Source of the DNA: Parvularculaceae bacterium
GTDB lineage: Bacteria; Pseudomonadota; Alphaproteobacteria; Caulobacterales; Parvularculaceae
Length of the DNA: 64,000 bases
NCBI GenBank assembly: GCA_028284065.1
Contig: JANQSJ010000014.1
Coordinates: 62,001-126,000, forward strand
Direction of reading: 5' to 3'
Position numbers and translations under genes: made by a program
Part shown: positions 46,252 through 55,243 of the stretch, piece by piece
Layout: each line of letters opens with the position of its first letter
Position numbering within the stretch: position 1 is the first letter of the stretch
The notes under the pieces: model-generated
What the model saw: the letters and a program-made list of their open reading frames with translations, nothing else
Databases searched by the model: none
Told to the model about the DNA's origin: nothing

Positions 46252-46290
46252 TCAGAACCGTCATTCTGAATATTAGAACCATCGTTCTGA
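46252..46290 (-). promoter_or_regulatory. Twin palindromic TetR operators
   Basis: Two near-identical 18-base palindromes: TCAGAACCGTCATTCTGA (46252-46269) and TTAGAACCATCGTTCTGA (46273-46290), with start points 21 bases apart, that is two helical turns. They lie between era and the TetR gene, about 70 bases upstream of the TetR start. Repeat, symmetry and position fit cooperative TetR binding; function is inferred. Confidence 0.7.
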
Positions 46291-46349
46291 CGCAAGGATA
46301 TTTTTTTGAAGAAACCGCGACAGACCGCCGCCCTCGGCCGCGGCGCCCG

Positions 46350-47306
46350 TCAGTCGACCGGATCGAGGCCCATTTCCCGCAGGCGGGCGTTCTCCTCGGT
46401 CCAGTTCGCACGCACTTTCACGTGGAGGAAGAGATGCGCCGGCTCGCCCAGGAGCCGTTCGATCTCCTCGCGCGCCGCCGCGCCCACCGCCTTGATGGTC
46501 TGGCCGCCCTTGCCGAGGACGATCGGCTTGTGGCTGTCGCGGGAGACGAAGATCGTCTGTTCGATGCGCAATTCGCCTTTCTGTGTGCGGCCCCATTCGA
46601 CCGTCTCGACAGTCGACTCATAGGGCAATTCCTGGTGCAGCCGGAGGAACAGCTTCTCACGCGTCACTTCCGCCGCCATCAGGCGGTCTGAAATATCTGA
46701 GAGCTGATCTTCCGGATAGAGCCACGGCCCCGCCGGCGCGCGCGCGGCGATATGCGCCTTCAGCTCGGCGACTCCATCCTCCGTATGCGCGGCGATGAAG
46801 AACGTCTCATCGAACGCCGCACGGTCGTTTAGGTCGGCCGCCGCGACGAGTAGTTTCGGCCGATCCACGAGATCCACCTTGTTCAGGACCAGGATCGCCT
46901 TCAGCCTCTTCTCCGCTAGCTGCGAAACGATCGCCAACGTGTCTTCGCGCGCCTTCTTGTCGGCGCCGGATTTTCGATCGGCGAGAAAGGCCGCAGCATC
47001 GACTATGAGCAGGACTTCATCGGCGCCGTCGAGCCCTTCCCACGCGGCGGCGACCATCGCCCGGTCGAGCCGGCGCTTCGGCGTAAAGATGCCCGGCGTG
47101 TCGATGAAGACCAGCTGCGCGGCGCCCTCGATGGCGACCCCCCGCACCCTGGCGCGCGTCGTCTGCACCTTGTGGGTGACGATAGAAACCTTCGCGCCCA
47201 CCATCGCATTGACAAGCGTCGACTTGCCGGCGTTCGGCGCGCCGATCACCGCGATAAAAGAGCAGCGGCGCGGCTCCTCGCCGCCCGCACGGATTTCAGA
47301 CGTCAT
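46350..47306 (-). CDS. era: GTPase Era
   Basis: Essential GTPase for 30S subunit/16S rRNA maturation. 318 residues: P-loop GAPNAGKSTLVNAM, switch TTRARVRGVA, DTPGIF (G3), NKVD (G4), and a C-terminal KH domain around the VSRDSHKPIVLGKGGQTIKAVG motif that binds the 16S 3' end. The start is ATG 47306, overlapping the rnc stop by 11 bases. The longer frame to 47411 lies within rnc and is rejected. Rnc and Era act together on rRNA, matching their coupling. Confidence 0.95.
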   Translation of the reverse strand: MTSEIRAGGEEPRRCSFIAVIGAPNAGKSTLVNAMVGAKVSIVTHKVQTTRARVRGVAIEGAAQLVFIDTPGIFTPKRRLDRAMVAAAWEGLDGADEVLLIVDAAAFLADRKSGADKKAREDTLAIVSQLAEKRLKAILVLNKVDLVDRPKLLVAAADLNDRAAFDETFFIAAHTEDGVAELKAHIAARAPAGPWLYPEDQLSDISDRLMAAEVTREKLFLRLHQELPYESTVETVEWGRTQKGELRIEQTIFVSRDSHKPIVLGKGGQTIKAVGAAAREEIERLLGEPAHLFLHVKVRANWTEENARLREMGLDPVD

Positions 47307-48048
47307 GTTCCGTCCACACCCCTTCGGCGACAAGAAGCGCCGTCGCCGCAGCGCTCTGGGCGCTGCGTTTCGAGGCGCCTTCGCCGTCGGCGGACGCGCC
47401 TTCGATCGCAACCCTGACCGCGAAGGCGGGCGCGTGGGCCGGACCTTCTGCGCTCAGCACTTCATAACGAGGCGTGCCGCGGCGGCGCTCCTGGCTCCAT
47501 TCCTGAAGAACAGTCTTGGCGTCGCGGTGGTTGGCGTGCAGATCGTCGAGATTCGCCAGCCAGTAGTGATCATAGGCCTTGCGGGCGGCGGCGAGGTCGC
47601 CGTCAATGTAAAGCGCGCCGAGAAACGCTTCGCACACATCGCCGAGGATCGAACTCTTGGCGCGTCCCCCCGCCTCGTCTTCATGCGGCGACAGGCGCAT
47701 CGCCTTGTCGAGCCCGAAAGCGATGGCGGCCCTTGCGCAGGTCTCCTTCCTGACAAGGGCGTTGAGGCGCGGCGCGAGATCTCCTTCGGCCATGTCGGGG
47801 AACCGCCGCCACAGCGCCTCTGCGGTCAAGAGGCCGAGCACGCGGTCGCCGAGAAACTCCAGCCGCTCCAGATCTCCGACGCTCGATTGCGAGGAAAGGC
47901 TGGAATGCGTCAGCGCCCGCCGCAGGAGCGCGCCATCCGTAAACTGATAACCAACGCGGGACTGCACGTCCAAAAGCGCCGCCTCGTCGAACGGCGGCGG
48001 CGCCTCGCCACCTGCCGACTTGCCGGATCGCCTGCGCCTTGCGCTCAT
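47296..48048 (-). CDS. rnc: Ribonuclease III
   Basis: Cleaves double-stranded RNA in rRNA precursors and regulatory duplexes. 250 residues: the catalytic domain signature ERLEFLGDRVLGL (metal-binding Glu and Asp) at about residues 62-74, FLGALYIDGDLAAARK with the second metal glutamate/aspartate set just upstream, and a C-terminal dsRNA-binding domain (DAKTVLQEWSQERRRGTPRYEV ... SKRSAQSAAATALL). A 20-residue basic N-terminal extension precedes the domain. Overlaps era; lepB lies 19 bases upstream. Confidence 0.95.
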   Translation of the reverse strand: MSARRRRSGKSAGGEAPPPFDEAALLDVQSRVGYQFTDGALLRRALTHSSLSSQSSVGDLERLEFLGDRVLGLLTAEALWRRFPDMAEGDLAPRLNALVRKETCARAAIAFGLDKAMRLSPHEDEAGGRAKSSILGDVCEAFLGALYIDGDLAAARKAYDHYWLANLDDLHANHRDAKTVLQEWSQERRRGTPRYEVLSAEGPAHAPAFAVRVAIEGASADGEGASKRSAQSAAATALLVAEGVWTEHDV

Positions 48049-48067
48049 GCCGGGCCCGTCCGCCCTG

Positions 48068-48862
48068 CTACTCGATTTTCTTCAGGAGACGTCCAAACCT
48101 GACGGAGAACCGCTCTCCGTCCACGGAAAGGAACAGGCGCTCCGCGCGACCGACGATATCGTCATAAGGGACATAGCCCACCCTCGCGACGACGCGGCTG
48201 TCCTCGCTCTGGTCGCGATTGTCGCCCATCATGAAATAGCGTCCGGCCGGCACCTTGTAGACCCCGGTGTCGTCGAGATTGCCGCGGTCGCCATGGCACT
48301 CCTGAACGATGTAAGAGACGCCGTTCGGCAGGGTCTCGCGGAAAATCGGCACCTGGCGGGCCGGCATCCCGTCGCACGACGCCGTGCGGTACTCGACGAA
48401 TTCCTTGCGCACCGGCGCGCCGTTTATGTGCAGATGGCCGGCCTTCACCTGCACCTCGTCGCCGGGCAGGCCGATGAGCCGCTTGATGTAATCCTTGTTG
48501 CCATCTTTGCGGTTCTTGAAGACGAGCACGTCGCCGCGCTCCGGCTCGGAGCCGAGGAACCGGCCATCGATATCGAGGCGCGTGAACGGATAGATGAGCG
48601 AAGCGCGCGAGTAGCCATATGTCGGTTTGGAGACGAACAGGAAGTCGCCGACGAGGAGGTTCGGCTTCATCGAGCCCGACGGAATGTTGAACGGCTGGAA
48701 TATGATGATCCGCAAAACGAGCGCGATCGCCACCGCCCAGACCACGGTCTTGGCGAGATCCACAGCTTCCTCGCGGAAGGTCATTGGCCGATCATGCGCA
48801 TCGGGCGCGTCGGCCCCGGCCGTCCCCTCGCCCGCCTCGGATTTCTCGTCCTGACTGCTCAT
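48068..48862 (-). CDS. lepB: Signal peptidase I
   Basis: Inner-membrane serine/lysine peptidase that removes signal peptides from Sec and Tat substrates. 264 residues: a cytoplasmic acidic N-terminus, one membrane helix at about residues 36-58, the catalytic serine in IPSGSMKPNLLVGDF, the catalytic lysine in RGDVLVFKNRKDGNKDYIKRLIGLPGD, and GRYFMMGDNRDQSEDSR near the C-terminus. ATG 48862 has AGGA 6 bases upstream; an adjacent TTG at 48865 is in frame. Within the acpS-lepB-rnc-era run. Confidence 0.95.
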   Translation of the reverse strand: MSSQDEKSEAGEGTAGADAPDAHDRPMTFREEAVDLAKTVVWAVAIALVLRIIIFQPFNIPSGSMKPNLLVGDFLFVSKPTYGYSRASLIYPFTRLDIDGRFLGSEPERGDVLVFKNRKDGNKDYIKRLIGLPGDEVQVKAGHLHINGAPVRKEFVEYRTASCDGMPARQVPIFRETLPNGVSYIVQECHGDRGNLDDTGVYKVPAGRYFMMGDNRDQSEDSRVVARVGYVPYDDIVGRAERLFLSVDGERFSVRFGRLLKKIE

Positions 48863-48870
48863 CAATCGTC

Positions 48871-49305
48871 CTACTCCGCCCCCGGCCGCTCCGCCGCCAA
48901 ACGCTCTATGTGGCGCGAAGCGTAAATAATCACAAACGCCTGCGCTAAAGGATAGTCGTCCGTTATCGTCAAGTGAATGTCCGCAACGCTGTCCGGAGGC
49001 GTCAGCGCGGCGAGCCGCATCGCCGCGCCGCCCGTTAGCGCCATGGTCGGCTGCCCGGTGGGCAGGTTCACCACCCCCATATCGCGCCAGAACACGCCCT
49101 GCGAAAGCCCCGTTCCGAGGGCCTTGGCGCAGGCCTCCTTTGCGGCGAAACGCTTGGCGTAGGAGGCCGCCCGATTCTTGCGCCGGTCGGACTTCGCCTG
49201 CTCGATTTCGGTGAAGATACGCGTCGGGAAGCGCTTCGGATGGCGGGCGAGCGTCCGCTCCACGCGGCGGATGTCGATAAGATCGCTGCCGATGCCGATG
49301 ATCAT
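48871..49305 (-). CDS. acpS: Holo-[acyl-carrier-protein] synthase
   Basis: Transfers phosphopantetheine from CoA to acyl carrier protein. 144 residues with [13 protein letters not shown] (metal-binding aspartate) at the N-terminus and [16 protein letters not shown] (catalytic glutamate/lysine) at about residues 48-63, the two diagnostic motifs of the AcpS group. It lies between pdxJ (10-base gap) and lepB (8-base gap), all leftward. Confidence 0.95.
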   Translation of the reverse strand: MIIGIGSDLIDIRRVERTLARHPKRFPTRIFTEIEQAKSDRRKNRAASYAKRFAAKEACAKALGTGLSQGVFWRDMGVVNLPTGQPTMALTGGAAMRLAALTPPDSVADIHLTITDDYPLAQAFVIIYASRHIERLAAERPGAE

Positions 49306-49315
49306 GCGGCGCCCC

Positions 49316-50077
49316 TCAGTAATGCCCGCCCGTCCGGGCGTCGCGCATTAGCTGCTTCATTTCCTTCACGACCGCCGGCAGGCCGGCGAATACCGCCTCG
49401 CCCATAATGAAATGGCCGATGTTCAGCTCGACGATTTCCGGGATCGCCGCCACCGGCTGCACATTGTGGAAGTCGAGCCCATGGCCGGCGTGGATTTCGA
49501 GGCCGAGCCCGGCCCCGTGGACGGCGGCCGCGCGGATGAGATCAAACTCGCGCTCGATGCGGTCCGGCGTCGTCGCTTGGCAGGCCTGCTTGTAAGCGCC
49601 GGTGTGAATCTCGACCGCCGCGGCGCCGGCCTCACGGGCGGCGTCGATCTGCGCAGGGTCAGGATCGACGAAAAGAGAGACGCGCGCGCCGGCGCCGGCG
49701 AGCTCCCGCACGAAAGGTTTCAGGTACGCCATCTGCCCCGCCACATCGAGGCCGCCCTCTGTGGTGCGCTCATTCCGGTTTTCAGGCACCAGGCAGCAGG
49801 CGTCAGGGCGCACTTCGCACGCGATCTTCAGCATCTCCGCAGTCGCCGCCATCTCGAAATTGAGGGGGACGCTGATCGCTTCCTTCAGGCGGCGCATATC
49901 ATCGTCGCGAATGTGCCGGCGATCCTCACGAAGGTGCGCGGTGATATTGTCCGCGCCGGCGCTAATCGCCGTCCGGGCCGCGCGCACCGGGTCCGGATGA
50001 TCGCCGCCGCGCGCATTACGCAGGGTGGCGACGTGGTCGACGTTCACGCCCAGCCGAATGTCAGGCTTTTCGCTCAT
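49316..50077 (-). CDS. pdxJ: Pyridoxine 5'-phosphate synthase
   Basis: Last ring-forming enzyme of the DXP-dependent vitamin B6 pathway. 253 residues from ATG 50077: [90 protein letters not shown], and [14 protein letters not shown] are all PdxJ landmarks. The frame stays open upstream to 50524 but that part is the antiparallel shadow of pyrE. It follows pyrE by 25 bases. Confidence 0.96.
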   Translation of the reverse strand: MSEKPDIRLGVNVDHVATLRNARGGDHPDPVRAARTAISAGADNITAHLREDRRHIRDDDMRRLKEAISVPLNFEMAATAEMLKIACEVRPDACCLVPENRNERTTEGGLDVAGQMAYLKPFVRELAGAGARVSLFVDPDPAQIDAAREAGAAAVEIHTGAYKQACQATTPDRIEREFDLIRAAAVHGAGLGLEIHAGHGLDFHNVQPVAAIPEIVELNIGHFIMGEAVFAGLPAVVKEMKQLMRDARTGGHY

Positions 50078-50102
50078 TTCATCATTATGCCTATGTATTC
50101 GC

Positions 50103-50702
50103 TCACGCCGACTGGCTGACGCCGCGGCTGCCCGGCTTGACGGCGGGGATGGCGGCGAGCGCCGGCGGCAGCTCGTCCGGCGGATAGGCGGCGACGTCAA
50201 TTGACGCAAGCGGCAGGAGCGGCGCGCCAATGTCCGCCGCGCCGCCGGAGCGGTCGATGAGGCAAGCGACGGCGAGAACCTCCGCCCCCAGACCTTCAAC
50301 GCAGGCGACGCATTCGCGAGCCGACAGGCCGGTGGAGACGATGTCCTCGACAATGAGCGCCCGCGCGCCCTGCGGCAGCGAAAACCCGCGCCGCAATTGG
50401 AAAACGCCGTCGACCCGCTCAACGAAATAAAAGGGGACCCGCAGGTGGCGCGACGTCTCGTAGCCATAGACGATGGCGCCCATGGCCGGCGCGACGACAT
50501 AGTCGATCTCGCCCACTTCTCCACGCGCCTTTTCGGCGAGCGCCCGGCACAGCCGTTCGGCGCGCGCCGCGTCCGTCGCGACGATGGACTTATTCAGATA
50601 AGTGTCGCTGTGCAGGCCGGACGACAGGATGAAATGCCCTTTTAGCAGGGCGCCTGCGTCTTCAAACTCCTTCATTACGTCATCCGGCGTCATGCCCCGC
50701 AT
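50103..50702 (-). CDS. pyrE: Orotate phosphoribosyltransferase
   Basis: Pyrimidine synthesis: joins orotate to PRPP giving OMP. 199 residues with [26 protein letters not shown], the FVERVDG loop and the PRPP motif [21 protein letters not shown] 50702 begins 4 bases after the rsh stop, with AAGGTGA before it; ATG 50693 ([10 protein letters not shown]) is an alternative with GAGGG at 9 bases. Located between rsh and pdxJ. Confidence 0.94.
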   Translation of the reverse strand: MRGMTPDDVMKEFEDAGALLKGHFILSSGLHSDTYLNKSIVATDAARAERLCRALAEKARGEVGEIDYVVAPAMGAIVYGYETSRHLRVPFYFVERVDGVFQLRRGFSLPQGARALIVEDIVSTGLSARECVACVEGLGAEVLAVACLIDRSGGAADIGAPLLPLASIDVAAYPPDELPPALAAIPAVKPGSRGVSQSA

Positions 50703-50705
50703 CCC

Positions 50706-53093
50706 TCACCTTGCGATCTCTTCGATACGGTCGCTTTCCGCCCGGCGCGCCTCGACGACATTCGAAAGCGCCCGCACGCCGGCGAGCATCTGGGACAATT
50801 GCCGCGCGTCCTTGACGACGACGTCAACCTCAAGCTCGACGAAGTCCCGCGCGCGTTCGCTGAGCGAGATGCTGGCGATCGACACGTTATAGCGCGCAAT
50901 GACGCCGGCGACGTCGGAGAGCACGCCGACTTCATTCCTTACCGTGACGAGGATCTTCGTTTCAGCGGACAGGTCTTCGCCATCGCGCCACTTAAGGTCG
51001 ATCCAGCGGGATTGTTCGGGATCATCCGCATCCAGTCGGTCACAGTAAATCGTGTGCACGATGATGTCTGCGGGATCGTCGCCCCTGATGCCGACAATGC
51101 GCTCGCCAGGCACTGGCGCGCAGCAACGGCCCATTCGCGCGCGCGCGCCGGCGGGAAGGCCTTCAATTGCGCGCCGCGGGCTCACCGGTCCCTGTTGCGC
51201 GGCGGCGAGAAGATCGCCCTCAACCTCCAGCGAGGCGCCAGGATAAACCGCTTCAATCAGCTCCTCCGCCGCAAGATCGCCGCGGCCGACCTTGGCGAAT
51301 ACATCGTCTACGTGGCTTTCCTTGAGCCGGTCCAGCGCCGCCTGAACAGCTTTCGGCGTGAGGTCAAGCTGCACGCCTTGGAACAGGTTTTCCGCCATCG
51401 TCCTGCCAAGCGCGACGTGCTCGGCGCGCTTCATCTTTTTTATCCGCCTGCGGATGCCCGTGCGCGCGCGGCCCGTCACCGCCATCGCCTCCCAGCCGGC
51501 CGGCGGCGGCGCGGTGTCCGAGCGCAAAACGAGGACGACATCGCCGTTCTTGAGCGGCGTGCGCAACGGCCGGTCGGCGCCATTTATCTTGACGCCGACG
51601 CAGGTGTCGCCAACGTCCGTGTGCACCGCATAGGCGAAATCGAGCCCCGTCGAGCCCTTGGGCAGCGCAATGACCCGTCCTTTGGGGGAGAAGCAAAAGA
51701 CCTGGTCCTGGAAAAGCTCCATCTTGACGTAGCGCAACGCTTCGTCGGGGTCCTCGCCCTGCTGAAACATCTCCACCAGGCGACGGGGCGTCTCATACGG
51801 GTCGTGCGGCCCGGCGCCGGCGATTTCGACGCTCGAGGCGTCGCCGGCCACCCTGTCCTTGTACCGCCAATGGGCTGCGACGCCGCGTTCGGCGGTCTCA
51901 TGCATTGCGCGCGTGCGAATCTGTATCTCCACCCGCTGCCGGGCGCCGTCTTCCGTGGGCGGACCGATGACTGCGGTGTGGATAGACTGGTAGTTATTGG
52001 GCTTCGACGCAGAGATGTAGTCGTCGAACTCCGCTGGGATCATCCGCCAGGCCGTATGAATGACGCCAAGCGCCTTGTAACAGTCCTCGACGCTGTCGAC
52101 GATAATGCGAAAGGCGTAGATGTCGGCGATCTCATCGAACGAGACATTCTTCGCGGACATCTTGCGCCAGATCGAGAAGGGCCGCTTCTCGCGGCTGTGC
52201 ACCTCGGCGGCGATTCCGGCCCCGTCAAGATTGGCGCGCAGGCGCTGGGCGAGATCGACGACGGTTCCGACGACGCTGTCCTGAAGCCTGTCGAGACGCT
52301 CTTTGATCAGAAGGAACGCATCCGGATTGAGCTCCCGAAAGGAAATCTCCTCCAGCTCCTCGCGAATGCGTTGAACGCCGATGCGTCCGGCGAGCGGCGC
52401 ATAGATTTCCATCGTCTCCAGCGCGATGCGGCGGCGCTTGTCGACATTGTCGAAGAAATGCAGCGTACGCATGTTATGCAGCCGGTCGGCGAGCTTGACG
52501 AGCAGCACCCTGACGTCTTCGGCCATGGCCATGACGAGCTTTCGAAAATTCTCCGCCTGCTTCGACGCATCGGAACGCAGCTCGATCTTGGAAAGTTTGG
52601 TGACGCCGTCGACGAGACGCGCGATTTCGCCGCCGAACCGCGCCTCGATGTCCGAGACGCTGACCTCGGTGTCCTCCACGACGTCGTGCAGGAGCGCGGT
52701 CGCCACCGTCGACGGGTCCGCCTTCAGTTCCGTGAGGATTTTCGCGACCGCCAGGGGATGCGTGAAATACGGATCGCCGGATTTGCGCGTCTGGCCGCCA
52801 TGGGCCTTCATCGAGAAGACATATGCGCGGTTCAAGAGGTCCTCGTCGACCGCGGGGTCATAGGCGCGAACCATGTCGACGAGTTCGACCTGCCGGATGA
52901 AGTCCGGCGGCTGGGCGCTCGCTACCGCCTCTTTCTCAGACGGCGCCGCTTGAGGGTCAAATGAAGGTTCCTGCGGCGGCGCGACGCCCGTTTCAGGACC
53001 GACGTGCGTTTGCGGCGCGCCGCGATCAGCCGCTGCAGCCGCCGCCTTAACAGGCGAAGACGTGTCTTGCGCATTGCCCCGCAGCCGCTCCAT
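50706..53093 (-). CDS. Bifunctional (p)ppGpp synthetase/hydrolase (Rsh)
   Basis: Single long RelA/SpoT protein of 795 residues controlling the stringent response. Order of domains: a 60-residue Ala/Pro-rich leader not usual in the family; an HD hydrolase domain (YFTHPLAVAKIL, LLHDVVEDT, LADRLHNMRTL) at about residues 85-240; a synthetase domain (KRPFSIWRKM, DIYAFRIIV, NNYQSIHTAVIGP) at about 300-420; a TGS domain from about 450 (FCFSPKGRVIALPKGSTGLDFAYAVHT); a helical/zinc-finger-like part with RCCAPVPGERIVG; and a C-terminal ACT domain (TVRNEVGVLSDVAGVIARYNV). HD and synthetase motifs are intact, so both activities are expected. It lies between rpoZ and pyrE. Confidence 0.93.
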   Translation of the reverse strand: MERLRGNAQDTSSPVKAAAAAADRGAPQTHVGPETGVAPPQEPSFDPQAAPSEKEAVASAQPPDFIRQVELVDMVRAYDPAVDEDLLNRAYVFSMKAHGGQTRKSGDPYFTHPLAVAKILTELKADPSTVATALLHDVVEDTEVSVSDIEARFGGEIARLVDGVTKLSKIELRSDASKQAENFRKLVMAMAEDVRVLLVKLADRLHNMRTLHFFDNVDKRRRIALETMEIYAPLAGRIGVQRIREELEEISFRELNPDAFLLIKERLDRLQDSVVGTVVDLAQRLRANLDGAGIAAEVHSREKRPFSIWRKMSAKNVSFDEIADIYAFRIIVDSVEDCYKALGVIHTAWRMIPAEFDDYISASKPNNYQSIHTAVIGPPTEDGARQRVEIQIRTRAMHETAERGVAAHWRYKDRVAGDASSVEIAGAGPHDPYETPRRLVEMFQQGEDPDEALRYVKMELFQDQVFCFSPKGRVIALPKGSTGLDFAYAVHTDVGDTCVGVKINGADRPLRTPLKNGDVVLVLRSDTAPPPAGWEAMAVTGRARTGIRRRIKKMKRAEHVALGRTMAENLFQGVQLDLTPKAVQAALDRLKESHVDDVFAKVGRGDLAAEELIEAVYPGASLEVEGDLLAAAQQGPVSPRRAIEGLPAGARARMGRCCAPVPGERIVGIRGDDPADIIVHTIYCDRLDADDPEQSRWIDLKWRDGEDLSAETKILVTVRNEVGVLSDVAGVIARYNVSIASISLSERARDFVELEVDVVVKDARQLSQMLAGVRALSNVVEARRAESDRIEEIAR

Positions 53094-53385
53094 TCGTCGC
53101 TACCGTCTCCTCGACATCCATGAGCCCGATTCGCCGGAGCCTGGCGCCGCCTGTCTTGAGCCAATGGCCCGAAAGCGCCTCGCCCAAAGCCTTAGACCTG
53201 TCGCGCAGGCGCACCGCCGCAATTCCGCGCGTGGGAACCGGCGGCGTCCGCAAGAACGCCATGTCGAAGGCTCGCGAGCAGTCGGCCTGAAACCCTTAGT
53301 ATGTAGGGCGAAACTGGCGTTTGGCCAGCGGCGGCGCGCCGTTGCGACAAATGCCGCCGCGCGTCGCGCGGGCCTGACCCGACGT

Positions 53386-53754
53386 TTACGTCTTCGGCAA
53401 GGACTGAGGCGTCGTCATGCCGGCGGCCTTGATCGCCTGGAGGTACTTGTCCTGGTCGGTCTCATCGAACTGAGGCGCGTCGGCGCCTTCCGCCGCCGCG
53501 TCGACGCCATCCTCACCCTCTTCAACGTCAAACTGGCGTTGAAGCGAGACGACCAGGTCTTCCTCCACCTGGTCCGGCGCCAGCGCCTCATCGGCGATTT
53601 CGCGCAGCGCCACGACGGGGTTCTTGTCATTGTCGCGATCGACCAGGATGGGCGCGCCGGAGGAGAGAACGCGCGCGCGATGGGCCGCAAGCAGGACAAG
53701 GTTGAACCGGTTCGGCACCTTTTCAACGCAGTCTTCGACGGTTACCCGCGCCAT
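53386..53754 (-). CDS. rpoZ: RNA polymerase omega subunit
   Basis: A 122-residue omega subunit: [28 protein letters not shown] at the start and [12 protein letters not shown] are the conserved core that clamps the beta-prime C-terminus. The second half is acidic and ends in a [12 protein letters not shown] helix common in alphaproteobacteria. It is upstream of rsh by 292 bases, an order widely conserved. In that gap I see no gene; an rsh promoter is likely there. Confidence 0.95.
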   Translation of the reverse strand: MARVTVEDCVEKVPNRFNLVLLAAHRARVLSSGAPILVDRDNDKNPVVALREIADEALAPDQVEEDLVVSLQRQFDVEEGEDGVDAAAEGADAPQFDETDQDKYLQAIKAAGMTTPQSLPKT

Positions 53755-53940
53755 AGCTTCCTCCGTTCAAGCCGGGACCTGGGCGGCGCCGCGGCTACCA
53801 ATTGTTCTGACAGCAAAAGCATGCCTTTAACGCCGGCAAAAGCGTTAAGAATTTCGCTTCGCGTCCTGAGGCCAAGCGGCGCTTGTAGCGCTCGGCCGCG
53901 GAAAGGACAAGGCATCGACGCCTAACTCGTCGCTCTGCGC

Positions 53941-54492
53941 TTAGTCGGCCCGGCCCCCCGCATCGCCCTCCGGCGCGATCAGCGGCGCGATCAGCGGCGG
54001 GCCGTCGAGCGGCGTCGCGGTCCTATCCGGCAGGTCGCCGAGAAGCGTTTGCGCAGATTCGCCAAGCGCCGGGTGGCGCCATTGGGGCGCGATCTCGCAA
54101 AGGGGCGCGAGCACGAAATCGCGCTCATGCAGTCGCGGATGCGGCAGGACGAGACCTTCGCGCGCGGTCGGGGTCTGCACCACGTCGTCAAATGCGATGA
54201 GGTCGAGGTCAAGGGTCCGAGGCGCATTGCGGCGTCCGCGGCGGCGCCCAAAGGCCGCTTCGATCTTGCCCAGCATCCAAAGAAGGCGCTCCGGCGACTC
54301 GGTCCACCGCACGGCCGCCACGGCGTTGGCGAATCGCGGCGCCTCTGGATTCGGCCATGCTGGCGCGTCATATAGGCGTGAGGCCGCCACTATTGTCGCG
54401 GCATGGTTGAGGGCTCGGGCCGCAAGGCGCAATACGTGTGGCGGCGGGGCGCCGCAAAATGACTGATTTGATCCTAAACCGATAAATATCAT
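53941..54492 (-). CDS. folK: Hydroxymethyl-dihydropterin pyrophosphokinase
   Basis: Folate synthesis: pyrophosphorylates 6-hydroxymethyl-7,8-dihydropterin. 183 residues from ATG 54492: IFIGLGSNQSF at the N-terminus, FANAVAAVRW, LDLDLIAFDDVV with the metal-binding aspartates, and LPHPRLHERDFVLAPLCEI, all typical of HPPK. It overlaps no neighbour, is divergent from the NYN gene, and precedes rpoZ. Confidence 0.93.
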   Translation of the reverse strand: MIFIGLGSNQSFCGAPPPHVLRLAARALNHAATIVAASRLYDAPAWPNPEAPRFANAVAAVRWTESPERLLWMLGKIEAAFGRRRGRRNAPRTLDLDLIAFDDVVQTPTAREGLVLPHPRLHERDFVLAPLCEIAPQWRHPALGESAQTLLGDLPDRTATPLDGPPLIAPLIAPEGDAGGRAD

Positions 54493-54588
54493 GGTTTTTT
54501 TCCGCAAACGCGTAGACGTTGAGCGGACATTTGCGGCGCGCTCGAACGCCTGACGGATATGCGCGCGATCCATAGTTGAGGGACTGAG

Positions 54589-55230
54589 ATGAGCGAATTC
54601 CTATCCATGCGCGACGATGAAAAGACCGCGCTCTTCATTGACGGCGCAAACCTTTACAAGGCGGCGAGAAGCCTCGGCTTCGACATGGACTATAAGAGCT
54701 TGCTCGCAAAGGCGCGCGATGAGAGCCAGCTGGTGCGGGCCTATTACTACACGGCGATGCAGGAGGAGCGCGGGCAGGATTTCTCCCCTTTGCGCCCGCT
54801 TGTCGACTGGCTCGACTATAATGGCTACGCGATGGTGCTGAAGCAGGCGCGCGAGTTTACGGACGCTCAAGGCCGGCGGCGCTTCAAGGGCTCAATCGAT
54901 GTGGAGCTCGCCGTCGACATCGTCGCGATCGCCGACAAGCTCGATCACATCGTTTTGTTTTCCGGCAATGGCGATTTTCGGCGCGCCGTCGAGCAGGCGC
55001 AGACCATGGGCGTCAGGGTGACGGTCGTCTCCACGGTCAAAAGCCAACCGCCAATGGCGTCGGACGAATTGCGCCGGCAGGCGGATTTATTTGTCGATCT
55101 CGCAGAAATTCAGAAAATAATCGGCCGCAGCGGCGGCCAGCGGTCCGCGCCGCGCCAACAGGCCGACGACGACGCGACTGACGAAAACTACGAGTTCGAT
55201 GGCGAAGAAGACGAATTTGAAGACTACTGA
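54589..55230 (+). CDS. NYN/LabA-type PIN-fold nuclease-like protein
   Basis: A 213-residue member of the NYN (LabA/DUF88) family, which shares the PIN/FLAP nuclease fold and is linked to RNA processing or turnover. Acidic metal-site residues are visible in LFIDGANLY, GSIDVELAVDIV and LFSGNGDFRRAV. The last 40 residues are highly acidic and probably disordered. In alphaproteobacteria a gene of this type commonly sits beside folK/rpoZ/smpB. The true RNA target is unknown. Confidence 0.85.
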   Translation: MSEFLSMRDDEKTALFIDGANLYKAARSLGFDMDYKSLLAKARDESQLVRAYYYTAMQEERGQDFSPLRPLVDWLDYNGYAMVLKQAREFTDAQGRRRFKGSIDVELAVDIVAIADKLDHIVLFSGNGDFRRAVEQAQTMGVRVTVVSTVKSQPPMASDELRRQADLFVDLAEIQKIIGRSGGQRSAPRQQADDDATDENYEFDGEEDEFEDY

Positions 55231-55243
55231 CGGAATCGGATGA

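Noticed and set aside
50799..52964. 721-codon open frame on the plus strand opposite rsh
   Set aside because: It is the antisense shadow of a clear RelA/SpoT gene in GC-rich DNA; its translation is Arg/Ala-rich with no recognisable domain.
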